From Perca fluviatilis (Eukaryota > Chordata > Actinopteri > Perciformes > Percidae), in assembly GCF_010015445.1 (NCBI RefSeq), contig NC_053118.1:5659781-5723780 (forward strand): DNA of 64,000 nucleotides. Reading direction: 5' to 3'. A model generated the notes under the pieces. The model made no database searches. It worked only from the letters and a program-made list of their open reading frames with translations, and had not been told where the DNA came from. This document shows positions 24,674 to 37,871 of this stretch, piece after piece. The first letter of the stretch is position 1. Every line of letters starts with the position of its first letter. The position numbers and the translations under genes were made by a program.

Positions 24674-25454
24674 TGTTTTGTTATAAATAAGCTGTTAAAA
24701 GTAAGAAGTTAATTTGCCTCAAGTCTTATGAGTTCTCTATTTACGTTGCTGTCACTTTAAGACTCTCAGCTGGTAACCGCTATGTCGCGTGAGCGGTAGT
24801 TAGGAAGTAAACGAACGCTACAAACTAACGGTTCAGTGATTCGTGGTTGTAGTGTAGCAAGCCAACTACAGCTACATTTGCCTACATTTATGCCTAGAGT
24901 AGCATTGTTGGTATGTATTCATTCACTGTTTTTTAAACAATTACATAGGTTCATAGATCATTAGTTTGATGTCAGTGTTATTTTGTGTAAAGTCTATATT
25001 ACAAATGTCCGTGATCGCTGGCTTTGGTGCTGTGACTAGCGTTGCATGGTTGCTAGGCAACTATAAGTCACAGGACAGGCTACACTCGTAAGAATGAACG
25101 TAATATTGTTTACATGTAAAAATATCTTTGTACAGCATAATCACTATCAGTTTAGTAGTTATGAATTATATTGTGTAACGGTAGAAAGGAAATATTTGAA
25201 TTGATTAAATTACATTCTGAACAGAGGCTATATAGTATGTTAAAAGCTAGCATATAATTGATTAGTCTGTTTTTGTATGTTACAGTTTCACACTTTCCTT
25301 GAAACTATAAATAAATATAGAATTAAATAATATTATAAATAAATAAATATAAATAAACCTGTGGACGTGGGAACGACTGTCTTCTTCAGAGTCTTGATGT
25401 TAGGAGAGAGTTTAGCTGGCTGTCTGTGTGTAGAGCAATACCGAAGACGGCATA
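24674..25454 (+). repeat. BEL 5' LTR
   Basis: It begins TGTTTTGTTATAAATAAG. It differs from the 3' LTR by roughly nine substitutions by eye, an extra AT-rich block near 25305-25355, and a short indel. Confidence 0.93.
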
Positions 25455-25544
25455 GTGAAACAACAGCTCTCAAGCAGGCAAGATAACGCAGTGTAAGCTG
25501 GCGGCTAACCGTTACGTCGCCAAAAGCCGCTACTGGATTGTGCC

Positions 25545-27406
25545 ATGGAGCCAGACGCGTCAGAGAAGTGTCTGCATAGTAGAGGTACACAAGCAGAACA
25601 ATCCATGGAGCCAGTAGCATCCTCATTAAAAACACGCTCTCGTGCTTCGTCAGTAATATCCAGTGTATCATCGTGTGGGTCAGCTGCAGTGAAAGCAAGA
25701 GCGAGAGCCGAAGCAGCAAAAGCACGTCTTTTTTACGCCGAAGAGGAAGTGAATTTAAGGCTGGAACAGGCTAGGTTGGAAGCATCCATGGAAATGCTTA
25801 AGCATAGAAAAGAGGCAGTTGCAGCCATTGCTGAAGCAGAGTCACTTGAGGCTGCAGTTGATATGAATGGTAAAAAACACAGTTGTGAACTGAACATAGA
25901 CTCTGTTCCTTTTGAGCCCTCACAACGCACAGAACAATTTGTTACTTCACACTTCATAGAAAGAACATCAGAACTACAGTTATGTGACGACAGCAACATC
26001 ATGGCAAAGTTAGCGCAGAGCCCTAGCTACAACATCCCACCTCCATGTCTAAAACCTGAAGCCAGACCTTTTCTTCCTCATCAAAATAATACTGCTCCAC
26101 TTCATCTTACCTCACAGCAGGCCTGCATCTATGCTGATCAGGATGAGCCACTCACCAGGCATGTTGAAGGTGTGCGTGCGCCACACAGTGGGTTCAATGA
26201 TGAGCATTCTACTCCTGTGCACCACTTCAGACCTCACAGTTACAATAGCCATCCTTCTCCCTGTTGCCGTCCTGTGTCACCAAACCCCAGTAATGGCGGC
26301 TCACACATAAATGACTTTGTAAGATATCTAGCACGCCGTGAGCTTGTGGCTACAGGCTTACTCCAATTCAATGACAAACCTCAAAATTACAGAGCATGGA
26401 AACGTTCCTTTCAGAATGCAACCAGTGGTTTAAACCTGACAGTGAGTGAGGAGATGGATCTTCTGCTAAAATGGCTTGGGAAGGAGTCAGCAGAGCATGT
26501 TGAGCAGATAAGAGCGATACACATCCACCGTCCAGAAGCGGGACTGACTATGGTGTGGGACAGGCTTGAACAAACATATGGCTCAGCTGAAGCAATAGAA
26601 AATGCTCTGTTCAAACGCATTGACAGTTTTCCAAGAATAACAAGCAGAGATGGGCCTAAGCTAATGAAGCTGAGCGACCTACTAATGGAACTGCAGGCAG
26701 CCAAAGCTGAAGGAGACTTGCCTGGCCTCTCTTTCCTAGACACGGCAAGAGGAGTCAACCCAATAGCACAGAAACTCCCGTTCCGTCTGCAAGAGAAGTG
26801 GGCATCGGTAGGTGCATCCTTCAAACGGCAGAACCGGGTGCCATATCCTCCATTTGCCTACTTTGTAGACTTTGTCAGCCAGCAGGCTGGCATCATGAAT
26901 GATCCAAGCTTCAGTTTCATCGCCCATGCAGAACCGCAACTTCTAGGACCGAGAGACAGCTTGGAAGTCAAACAGACAGCGTGAAAGTCTCTGTCCATAA
27001 AACAGAGGTATCTCCCAGGGCAACATCTGACACTGGCGAGCCCCCAACAAGGTTGGACGACAGTGATAAACTATGCCTACTGCATAAAAAGCCACACCCC
27101 CTGCGTAAATGTCGTGCATTCAGAGAAAAGCCCATTGAAGAGCGCAAAACAATGCTAAAAGAGAACAATGTGTGCTTTAAGTGCTGCTCTTCCACATCTC
27201 ACATAGCAAAGAACTGCAAAATTCAGTGTTCTGAATGTAAGAGCGAAAGACACAACACAGCACTCCACCCTGGACCCGCACCCTGGATGCAAGAGGCGGA
27301 CCCTGCTCCTGAGCACGGCGGGGAGGAGCAGGAAAGTTCCCGGTCTCACTCCCAGTCTCATGTGACTAACAACTGCACAAAAGTCTGTGGTGGGCAGCTA
27401 ACATAA
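25545..27406 (+). pseudogene. BEL gag with zinc knuckles, frameshifted
   Basis: The first frame (25545-26984, 479 residues) has an N-terminal coiled-coil stretch rich in Ala, Glu and Arg (residues about 45-105) and a central region typical of Pao gag (YLARRELVATGLLQF, YRAWKRSF). A single indel near 26980 moves the continuation to another frame (to 27406). That part contains two Cys/His knuckles (CFKCCSSTSHIAKNC and CSECKSERHNTALH). The protein would form the particle and package RNA in the cytoplasm. It ends in a TAA just before another frame change into pol. Confidence 0.88.
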
Positions 27407-29787
27407 AAATATGCCTCGTAAAAGTGTATCCAGCTGGCCAAAGAGAAAAGGCGGTGAAACTGTATGCAATCCTCGACGAGCAGAGCAATAGGTCACTGGC
27501 TCACTCACAGTTCTTTGAAGTGTTCAGTGACCAAAGTCCAAGCGCTCCTTACACACTAAGAACATGCGCTGGAGTAAAGGAATCATCAGGAAGAAGAGCC
27601 AGTGGCTATGAAGTGGAATCTCTGGATGGAACTGTTTGCATCTCGCTACCGAGTCTCATAGAATGTAACGACATCCCAAATAACAGAGACGAAATTCCAA
27701 CACCTGAAGTGGCTCTTCATCATGCTCATCTACGTGGCGTAGCACACCTCATCCCAGACATTGACCCACAAGCCCCCATTATGCTTCTCTTAGGACGGGA
27801 CATTATCAGAGTGCATAAAGTCCACAAACAGGTGAACGGCACTCACAACCTGCCCTACGCACAGAAGTTGGACCTGGGGTGGGTCATTGTTGGTAATGTG
27901 TGTCTAGGTAACGTCCACAAACCTCTGACAATCAACGCCTTCCACACAAACACCACAGAGCTGAAACGCCCCACTCTCTTTGAGCCATGCCCTAATGTGT
28001 TCCATATTAAAGAGAAGTTCAGCAACATCCAGGTCACCAGTCACCCCCGCACATATCCTGTTGATCAACCTACATGTGAAGTCGACCACCTGGGATGCAC
28101 TGTGTTCAGGCGGACCAAGGACGATGACCAGGTGGCTACTTCCATTCAAGATGCCACATTTATGAAGATAATGGATGAAGGGCTACGAAAAGACTCAAGC
28201 AACAGTTGGGTGGCACCGTTACCTTTCAAGATTCCACGCCAGTGGCTCCCTGACAACAGGCCACAAGCACTGAGGCGTTTAATGTCTCTCAAGCGTAACT
28301 TTGACAAGAAGCCTGAAATGAGAGAGCACTTTATCAGCTTCATGGACAAGATGTTTAAGAATGGCCATGCTGAGTTAGCCCCTCCTCTCAGTGAGGAAGA
28401 AGAACGAGTGGTACCTACCGACATCTGGAGTGTATCATCCAAAGAAGCCAAAGAAAATCCGTGTGGTGTTTGATTCCAGTGCCCAATACAACAGCGTGTC
28501 TCTCAATGATGTGCTGTTAACTGGACCTGACCTGAACAACACGCTACTTGGAGTTCTGATCCGCTTCAGAAGAGAAGCCATCGCCTTTACAGCAGACATA
28601 GAACAGATGTTCTACTGCTTCCTGGTAAGAGAAGAAGACAGGAACTTTCTACGCTTTCTGTGGTTCCAAGACAATGACCTCTCCAAAGCTGTTGTGGATT
28701 ACCGCATGAGGGTCCATGTCTTCAGTAACAGCCCATCACCTGCAGTGGCTATTCATGGCCTGCACCAGTCTGTCCAAGTCAGCGAGTTCCACATCGCGCC
28801 AGACGTAAGGCACTTTGTGATTTGCGACTTCTATGTAGATGACGGCCTGAAGTCCCTGCCTACAGCTGAAGCTGCTATAGATCTGTTAAAAAAGACACAG
28901 GATGTTCTCTCAAGGTCGAATCTAAGACTGTACAAGATCGCAGCAAACAACAAAGAGGTCATAGACGCATTTCCATCCAGCGATCATGCAAGCGACCTCA
29001 AAGACCTGGACCTTGATGCAGACGTGCCACCAATGCAACGCAGCCTCGGACTCAATTGGAACCTCCACACAGACTGTTTCCCTTCGATGTCTTCAATGAG
29101 AGGAAGCCTTACACCCGGCGTGGTGTCTTGTCGACGATCAATGCCCACTACGTCCGTATGACGGTTTGTGGCGCGCCAGTCACAATCCAAGGCAAGGCTA
29201 TCCTGCGCAGAGCTTACTGCTGAGAATGGTGACTGGGATGCTCCATTGCCTCAAGAAATAGAGGCTGCCTGGACTTCATGGAGAGCATCTTTGTCCGAGC
29301 TGTCTGAGCTTTCCATCCCCAGACGCTTACACAGCAGCTTCACCATCAGCAGCCAGCAGAAGAGAATTGTGTGTCTTTTGTGACGCGTCGTGCTAAAAGC
29401 CATCGCTGCTGTGTCCTACTTAAAAGTCACAGACGCTGGTGGGAACAACCAGGTTGGATTCGTAATGGGGAAAGCCAAGCTGGCACCTCGCCCTGAGCAC
29501 ACAGTGCCAAGACTGGAACTCTGCGCAGCAGTGCTTGCTGTCGAGTTAGCAGACCTGATCTCAGCCGAACTAGACCTTCAGCTCGATGCTGTAACCTACT
29601 ACTCAGACAGCAAAGTGGTCCTGGGCTATATCTCCAACGGAGACCAGGCGCTTTATGTTTATGTCAGCAACAGAGTGTTACGCGATCCGAAGATCATCTC
29701 GTCCCGACCAGTGGCGCTATATACCCAACAGATCAGAACCCTGCAGATCACCCAACACGCTCTGTCCCTGCTGCCCACCTAAAAACA
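27407..29787 (+). pseudogene. BEL protease, reverse transcriptase and RNase H, multiply frameshifted
   Basis: 27424-28473 begins with an aspartic protease-like segment (AILDEQSNRSL, using Asp-Glu-Gln in place of the usual Asp-Thr/Ser-Gly, then LLGRDII) and enters the reverse transcriptase. A frame change near 28405 leads to 28391-29161, with VVFDSSA, FTADIEQMF and the catalytic YVDD (FYVDDGLKSLP). Further breaks lie near 29130-29220 and 29385. RNase H follows at 29390-29782 (PRLELCAAVLAVELA, YYSDSKVVLGYI) with another break near its end. All domains are present in the usual BEL order, but no single frame spans them. Confidence 0.9.
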
Positions 29788-29799
29788 CCAACTGGCTGA

Positions 29800-31442
29800 G
29801 TGGACCCAAGTTCCTGTCCAGACCAGAGCCCAGCACCTCTGAAGGTGCTTACAACCCTATTGGTCCAAGCTCAGATCCAGACATTCGGCCTCAAGTGTCC
29901 ACCTTCAGCACTACAGCCTCACACAAGCAGCTTGGTTCTCAACGCTGCTGCGTTTTCGACTTCCCTGTGCTGTGCATTGACTCGTCTTGTTCACATAGCT
30001 CGTCATTGTAAGACAACCCAGAGAGAAAACGATGCCTGTAAGAGCTGGCATTACTGCAAAGGAGAATTTTCTGTTGAAGAATCCAGCCAAGCTTCAGCCA
30101 TAATCATCCAAGCTGCACAACAGGAAGTCTATGGCCAAGATATCAAATGTATTCAAAAACAAGAGAGGATACCAAAAACCAGTCCTCTGAAAAATCTGGA
30201 TCCCTTCATTGACACTCGTGGCCTTCTAAGAGTCGGAGGTCGTCTCCACCACTCAAGCCTTGATCAGAGTGAAAAGACTCCTTTGATTATCCCTGGCCAG
30301 CATCACATTTCAGTTTTGCTCATCAGACACCACCACGAGCAGATCCACCACCAAGGCCGTCACTTTACAGAAGGGTCTGTCCGTTCAGCTGGCTTCTGGA
30401 TCGTTGGTGGGAAGAAAAGAGTGAGCAGCATTATCCACCAATGTGTAACCTGTAGGAGGCTCAGAGCTCCACTCAGCATCCAGAAAATGGCTAGTCTGCC
30501 ACCTGATCGTCTGTCAACAGACCCTCCATTCACAAATGTTGGTCTAGACGTGTTTGGCCCTTGGACTGTCTCCTCACGTAGGACCAGAGGTGGATTTGCA
30601 CAAAGTAAACGGTGGGCGGTGATCTTTACATGCATGAGCATAAGAGCCGTGCACATCGAAGTCATAGAATCCCTCGACACATCCAGCTTCATCAACGCGC
30701 TACGGCGTTTCCTTGCTGTGCGCGGGCCAGTCAAACACATCCGTTCAGACCGTGGCACGAACTTCGTCGGCGCCTGTAAAGACTTAAAGATACCTTCAAA
30801 CATCGAGAGCACTGCTGTGAAGACTTACCTGTCAGACCAAGGCTGCACTTGGACATTTAATCCTCCACATGCATCCCACTATGGTGGCGCTTGGGAAAGA
30901 ATGATCGGACTTGCCAGGAGAATTCTGGACTCAATGTTTCTCCAGCTGAAAAACAAACTTACACACGAAGTGCTGGTGACTTTCATGGCAGTAGTGGCAG
31001 CAATCATCAACGCCAGGCCTCTTGTTCCTGTAACCACAGACCCTGATGACTTGTTCATACTCACACCAGCTGCTCTTCTCACGCAAAAGGTGAACATTGT
31101 TCCTGCTCCTGCTGGCGAGTTTGGAGTAACAGACCTCTACAAGTCCCAGTGGCGACAGGTCCAACACCTGTCCAACACCTTTTGGGACCGCTCCTCCCAA
31201 CACTGCAGGCTCGCAAAAAGTGGCAGGCCACCCATCCAAACATCCAGCCAGGATGTGTTGTTCTCCTCAGGAACAGCCAAGTACCAAGAAATGAATGGCC
31301 TCTTGGACTGATAACTCAGACTTTCCCTAGCAAAGATGGGAAAGTGCGACAGGTTGAGGTGAAGGTTATTACACCAGGAGGGACTGTTCTCTTTCTTAGG
31401 CCAGTCACTGAAATAGTGCTTCTCCTACCTCCATATGTTTAA
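29800..31442 (+). pseudogene. BEL integrase, frameshifted near its end
   Basis: A 503-residue frame contains the HHCC zinc finger (HHHEQIHHQGRH ... QCVTCRR) and the D,D-35-E core: Asp in VGLDVFGPW, Asp in IRSDRGTNF, Glu in YGGAWERMI. An indel near 31190-31215 shifts the C-terminal domain to the frame ending at 31442 (VIPGxxV-type tail, VKVITPGGTVL). The enzyme would insert the cDNA in the nucleus. The N-terminal linker from RNase H is also frame-broken. Confidence 0.9.
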
Positions 31443-31497
31443 GTAAATGGACTGTGCTTAGATTGTTGGGTGACGTGTATTCACGTCAGGCGGGGAG

Positions 31498-32242
31498 TGT
31501 TTTGTTATAAATAAGCTGTTAAAAGTAAGAAGTTAATTTGCCTCAAGTCTTATGAGTTCTCTATTTATACTATACGTTGCTGTCACTTTAAGACTCTCAG
31601 CTGGTAACCGCTATGTCGCGTGAGCGGTAGTTAGGAAGTAAACGAACGCTACAAACTAACGGTTCAGTGATTCATGGTTGTAGTGTAGCAAGCCAACTAC
31701 AGCTACATTTGCCTACATTTATGCCTAGAGTAGCATTGTTGGTATGTATTCATTCACTGTTTTTTAAACAATTACATAGGTTCATAGATCATTAGTTTGA
31801 TGTCAGTGTTATTTTGTGTTAAGTCTATATTACAAATGTCCGTGATCGCTGGCTTTGGTGCTGTGACTAGCGTTGCATGGTTGCTAGGCAACTATATGTC
31901 ACAGGACAGGCTACACTCGTATGAATGAACGTAATATTGTTTACATGTAAAAATATCTTTGTACAGCATAATCACTATCAGTTTAATAGTTATGAATTAT
32001 ATTGTGTAACGGTAGAAAGGAAATATTTGAATTGATTAAATTACATTCTGAACAGAGGCTATATAGTATGTTAAAAGCTAGCATAGAATTGATTAGTCTG
32101 TTTTTGTATGTTACAGTTTCACACTTTCCTTGAAACGTCAATAAACCTGTGGACGTGGGAACGACTGTCTTCTTCAGAGTCTTGATGTTAGGAGAGAGTT
32201 TAGCTGGCTGTCAGTGTATAGAGCAATACCGAAGACGGCATA
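31498..32242 (+). repeat. BEL 3' LTR
   Basis: It begins TGTTTTGTTATAAATAAG and ends ACGGCATA. An AATAAA lies at 32140-32145. It is followed by the ATGAG target duplication. Confidence 0.93.
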
Positions 32243-32400
32243 ATGAGATTGTACAAACTCTCCACTTTGTTCCACATGTATAATTTGTATTTCTATATGT
32301 TTTACAGCAACTTTTCCTGACAAGCCCGGAGGTTCAACCATTACATTGCCACAAACGGCGGAAATGCCTCGTTTCTTCATGTTTACCGGCCGAGTCGGCG
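32243..32400 (+). repeat. Continuation of the exon-bearing repeat after BEL
   Basis: It matches 57785-57885, including the TTTTACAG acceptor and the CAACTTTTCCTGACAAGC exon. Homology fades after about 32330. Confidence 0.75.
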
Positions 32401-32499
32401 TAACAGCATATAACCGGTGGTGGTAGTGTAATTCTTTAGTTTAGCCGTCACTTCAACGGAAACATTTTGTTCATAAATAGATTTAAGTAAAACAATATG

Positions 32500-32724
32500 A
32501 AAGCTACGTTTCATTCTATGTTCCAGCCAAGTTGCCGTACTGGCGGAGATGCCGTGTTTGCCGGCCTGAGTCGCACACCGGCAGGAATGCCGAGTAGGCC
32601 TATGCTGGCTGAGTCGCCGATGACGAAATACGGGCAGTATTTCGCATGCTGTTTCGGGTACGGATCACTGCATTTGCTTTCTGTTTCAGATCCGTGCCAC
32701 CCGGAGGTAAGCAACATCATTTAT
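32500..32724 (+). repeat. LTR-like family A, second copy (part)
   Basis: It shares TTGCCGTACTGGCGGAGATG and TTTCGCATGCTGTTTCGGG with 10975-11170, then runs to a CCCGGAGGTAAGC splice-donor-like site. It is interrupted at about 32725, and the element end (GGGGGTAACA) probably lies at 45740-45749. Confidence 0.6.
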
Positions 32725-33326
32725 AAATTAAAGCTGCGAGCAGCGATGGACGGGCCCTCGCGCCTCTGCGCACGTCGGGGTTATTGGCGGACGCCGCTCC
32801 TTGCGACCATGCATTCGCGCGGCACTCAGACACCGCAAATCGTCAACAATGAAAAGGGAACTCCCCGCCGAGTTCAACGATAGCTCACACAAGACTCTAC
32901 GTGATACGGTTCATTAGCTGTGAAAAGCGTGGCAAAAGCGTAGGGGGCGGGTCAAACCATCACCAATTAAAAAGGAAGTCTCTGCTGAGTTCAATGATAC
33001 CTCACACAAGGGTCTGCATCAAACGGGTCATTAGTTATAAAAGGGGGCGTGGCTAAAGCTTAGGGGGTGGGCCAAACCATGGTTTCGTGAGTGTACATAA
33101 AAAACACTGCAGGGGCTAAATTTTTTTTTACTTTCTAGGGGGCGCCAGCGAGCCATTTTTGTGCGGCTATTCGCGAAACCCTTAAAGGTACACTGTGTAG
33201 GAATTTCTCCCATCTAGCGGTGAAATTGTATATTGCATTCAAACGAATAGTGCTCTCTAGCGCTTCGCTTTTTCCAATGCGTGTTGCAACTACGGTAGCC
33301 ATTATGTACCAAGAAGCTATGACAAC

Positions 33327-35045
33327 ATGTCTTCCAATAGTGCTTCATCGAGTTTTCTTTCGGGTGATGAAGTTTGTTATTTCAAACAAACTGCATTTAA
33401 TCATTAGTGTGAGCATGTATAAGTAATTACTCCTCGAACAATTACTGCCGTGTTTATGGGTTTTATTTGGTAGTCTGCCATTAGTAGCCTATAGCATCAG
33501 CTAACAACTTGACACACAACGAACAAACAAATGTTACAGTATGAATCACAGACTGTAAAAAGCATGAACTATGGTAATTGGTAGTGATACATTCTTTATT
33601 AATTTATTTTTCGATGTACGTGCCTTGTTAGATATCATCAGGTGATTCAACGGTAGGGAGAGGTAGAGGAAGAGGGAGAGGGAGAGCGAGAGGACGGGGA
33701 CAGAGAGGCAGTGGATCGGCGGGAGCTAGGCGAGGAGGAGGACGAGGAAGAGGATGCTCGGCAGCTTCAAGAGACGATCGCGAAAGAATTGAAGATTTCC
33801 AAAGGCAGAGAAGAGAAGCGACAGAGGTTTGTACAATTTATAAGACTAACAGCAGCTGAGTTTTAATTCTCTGCCCAATCCTATGCACGTAGCGAAATAC
33901 TCATCTGTCTATATGGTTCATAGTGAATATTCATATGTATTCTGTTTTTCTTATAATGCACTGTATACATCTATATTATTCTTACTACTATTATAATGTT
34001 ACTGCTACTACATTGCACAGATCTGTACATGTTCATATTACATATTTATTCTGCTCTTATAAGGTAACTGCTAATACACGGCACATATTTATATTTAATT
34101 TATATTACTCTAAACAACCTTCTGTTAACCAACTGTACACTACTGTCTACACTGCACTAGATTTCTTGTCCTGTCTATACTTGTATATCACTTGCACTTT
34201 TCTGCTTTTTAGCACTTCTGGTCGGACGCAAACTGCATTTCGTTGTCTTTGTACTTGTACTCTGCACAATGACAATAAAGTTGAGTCTAATCTAAAAATA
34301 GTCACGTGAGCTAATTTAGTGTTTTTGAAAACAAAGGCCTATAGAAAATGTTATAAATGTTTTCTTTTGCACACCAATAGTTTTCTTTTGTCAACACTGA
34401 TACATGAGATCCCTGCATTGCCTCCAGTGCACTATACTGCAAAACATGTTGTCCAATCTGTTGGCTGTATAGGTCTACCTAATACCTACCTGTATACCTA
34501 ATGGCCTAACCCTATCCTATTTCCTTTCATTTCTTCAGAGACTTCTGCAGGAGATGAGCCTTGAGGATCACAGACGCCTCACAGCTGGACTGTTGGAGAG
34601 GCAGCCGGTTCTGATTTTTGATCTATTGATGGAGCATCAGCGAAGAAATGGTGCCCCTACATCCGCGGCGGTACCGGGGGTACCTTGGTGTACCTGTAAC
34701 CACTGCAGAGACATGCCGACGGACAGAGAGCGGAAATGTTGTGGACAAGACCCTGCCCACTGTGTGAGCCTCCTTCCACATTTCACACAATACTGCCTGG
34801 ATGAGGGTTATCTGCGAATACATAGGCAGTATTGGTAGGATCTCACAGCATTCGGAAATGTAAGGGAGCCCGGTGATGACAACCGTGAATACAGGCATGC
34901 AGCTTACAGACACTTTATTTTCTGGCAGCATGGCGCATTAGGACAGGGGAACAGGAGAGTGATTCCCAGCTGCTGTGTTTGCAGGATAAGGGAAAAGTTC
35001 CCAGACCCTCAGGGACAATACACTTGCTACATTCCAGGGATATAA
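33327..35045 (+). pseudogene. RG-rich protein with P2X7-type ballast domain, one premature stop
   Basis: Three exons: about 33327-33371 (MSSNSASSSFLSGDE), 33642-33826 (a run of Arg-Gly dipeptides, then a charged DDRERIEDFQRQRRE helix) and 34539-35045. The last exon matches the Cys-rich cytoplasmic ballast domain of P2X7 receptors: WCTCNHCRDMP, RKCCGQDP, FTQYCLDEGYLRIHR and [14 protein letters not shown]. No channel or membrane segment is present, so this is a free-standing ballast protein of the kind often mis-annotated as P2X7-like in fish. A TAG at 34836-34838 interrupts the domain, and the same frame then continues to TAA at 35043. The Cys cluster suggests zinc binding; its role in transposition is unknown. 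Confidence 0.8.
33905..34297 (+). repeat. LINE 3' tail (L2/CR1 type)
   Basis: It ends AATGACAATAAAGTTGAG then TCTAATCTAA, the short tandem tail of L2-type LINEs. It lies in an intron of the ballast-domain gene. Confidence 0.7.
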
Positions 35046-37515
35046 GAGATTGCCATGAGTATTTTTCTAAATATTGTAAATAGTTATATTTATACATGTT
35101 GTATTCTTTGGAATTCTGTTGACTTCTAACTTTGTTACAAAGAATAAAAGATTTGTTATTTGACTCAGTGCTGTTGGTTTGTTTGTTCTGCACTAGGTAT
35201 AGAGAAAAATGTCAAAATTAGGTGCAATAACAATTTGATACACAATACGATTGAAATGAATGTTGTTTAAAAAACCCAATATAGATATTTATTCATATTT
35301 ACAAAAACATTTGCTCATGTATTTACACCTCAAACACCAGCAAAACAACAGCTCAATCTGCCTCCAAGTTGGTAGCAGCATGGAAGGCTGATCCTGTGAA
35401 AGACATTGAGTGCCATTAGTCATGTGCACACAATCGATTATCATTAACACGCATGTGCACACAATTCAGTATCAGTTAAAGGGAAAGGTAATTAGCTGAA
35501 ATAACGGGTGTAGATGTTTGTCACTTACCCAGACCTCTGCTGACCTGTGTCCGTACCAACTCTGATGTCGGTGGTGGAGGTATCGGGGGCACAACACCAA
35601 GCCGCCGTGGGTAATCTGGATGTAGGGTCCTCCGTCGCGGCATCCCAACTCCACTTGTGACTCTCCCTTTCAAGATGCGGGCTTGCAACTCAGGGATGTA
35701 ACCATACGATTTCTCACACTTCACGGCGTAAAGGCTATATCTTCTTGCATTCTTGTTGTACTTCTTCCTAAGACTAAATAAAAAAAAAATAATTATTACA
35801 AGTCATTTAGTCATTATGAAAACTAGACTCTCATACTTGTAAGACAATAGGAATATGCATTTATTTGAATAAAACATACATTTTGATGAGAGTTTGACAT
35901 ACACTTGTATGTCACTCTGCCGTCCGGTATGTTGGCCGTTCGCGGTGGAAATTGTAGTCCAGAGCTGCGAGCACAACTCTTGAGTCATACACTCGGGGAG
36001 TGAAGGCCTGGCGCTTGCTGGCATACATCAGAATGTGATTCTGAAATGACTCAAGATGTGCTGTTGATCTGGATGAATAAAAAAGAAATTAGACCCCAAA
36101 ACACACACGCACAGATGACTTACGGCTCTGTGACATTTCTGTTTAATTGTCATGTCCCCACACTTTACCTGAAGCGCAGATACTTGTGGACATCCTTCTG
36201 CCAGCGTTTGTTGAGGACGATGTCCACTAGTGCTTTGTGGCTCTTCGAATCTCTCTCAATCCACTGTTTACCCTGAGTGTCTTCAAGGTGATCGTGTTGG
36301 CAGCTTCCCATTTCCCAGGTGTGATTGTTGCAAACATGATGCAGAACTCCAATCCAAAGTGTCTGAGGAAAGTAAAACAAATAAACACAAATACAAAACC
36401 AAATGACCATGTCACAGGTATTTGAATCATGGAACTTCTTGAATTAAAATATATATATATATTAATCCTGCTTACAAGAAACTGCTGAAATGTCTCTGCT
36501 GTCTTGCTGCACCACCAGAAATGGTTAACTATATCCCTCAGCCAGTGAATGAGAAGAGACTGTCCTTTCACCTTTCCTGCCTTATGGGGATAAACAAAAC
36601 ACAAACAATGCAAGTTATTTCATGCATGTATTTTGCATGGAGACCTAACATAATATGATGATTCCACCGACATGCAGGCAGGTACAGGACTGTGTTATAT
36701 ATATATATATAAAAATACACACCTAGGAGTACCACATCTTTCCCTTGAAGTCGGCTGATGGCCTCAGATCTCTTCTCTTCCCAGAATGTTTTTATAGGGT
36801 CAACACAATAGCTGTCCTGGATGGTGAAGTGTGTGTTAGGGTTGACCATTCACATGTTCATGAATTTGAAGAGGAGAGCAACTTTAGTGTAGTTGTTTCC
36901 GGAGAGTAAGATGTTTGTGGAAAGAAGAAAGTCCCCAGCCTGCATGCCAAACTTCAACACAGGCTGGGAGTTCCACCGCCATAGGCAATGTCCATTGGGG
37001 CAGATCTAATAGTTAGATAAGAGTAGCCTAATAAATTCACAAGGCACATAAAGTACTGTGTGTTATCATTCATTGTGATGCGATTGTCAAGGCTTACCCA
37101 TTCAACGCTCATTGCAGTGCCCCTGATGGCGATGTTTGTTGGAAAGGGGGCAACACTGTCACACACCAAACCAGTCCTCAATACACCAGTGCATCTGTCC
37201 ACGGGCAGAATTAAAAATGTGACAAGCTGCCTCAAGCAGTTCTCATAGAGCACTGATGCTCTGACGCCAACAATGTCATCCTCACTGAGGACCTTCTGAG
37301 GGCCTGGCAAAATTGTTAGCTCGAGACTTGGGGGCTCATCAGAAGGGACTTCAGGGGCAGGCAGGTCGTGCACAGTCTCAGCGATCCCGATAGTTGGCAG
37401 ATTATCAATTACCTGTGCTCCCTTCCGCGCACCACCCATTCTGGAAAGGCAGAACATCAGGGATCATACACAGTTCAATCAAATAATTTCCATGACTTTT
37501 CAGCATATAGCCATG

Positions 37516-37871
37516 TGTCAGGATTTGCCGAGGGAGTGACGTAGCTTAGACCCAAATGCAGTTAAGGAGGAGTTTAATCAAACAAAAACTTACAACAGAA
37601 AGTGTCCAGAGGTTGGCAGGCAGGTAAACACAAAATAATCCAGAAGACAAGGAGGCAAAAAAAACCACACGCAACAACACAACATAAATCACCAAACAGA
37701 AGTAAATCAGACAAGACAAGACAGAAACTCAGACCGTCAAAATAAAACAGGAAACAGAACACAAACAGGGAACATGACAAACACAGACCACAGTACACAT
37801 AAAACATACAGAAACCAATAAGGCAACAGAAACGGGGCAAAAATGCAGGACGAAACACTGAAACCATAACA
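37516..37871 (-). repeat. 3' LTR of the Gypsy-like element
   Basis: Only two substitutions were seen against the other LTR (near 37695 and 37840), so the insertion is recent. Confidence 0.93.

Larger units (their letters stand above)
24674..32242 (+). mobile_element. BEL/Pao LTR retrotransposon
   Basis: Two LTRs (781 and 745 bases) flank gag-pol. The 5-base duplication ATGAG (24669-24673 and 32243-32247) is exact. The paralogous empty site at 57780-57790 confirms the junctions. Gene order is gag, protease, reverse transcriptase, RNase H, integrase. A purine-rich TCAGGCGGGGAG precedes the 3' LTR. The coding region is broken in several places. Confidence 0.95.

Noticed and set aside
26981..27406. 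A separate zinc finger gene
   Set aside because: It is the frameshifted end of BEL gag with its zinc knuckles.
34554..35045. A P2X7 receptor gene
   Set aside because: Only the Cys-rich ballast domain is present, with no channel domain or membrane segments, and it lies inside a transposon.
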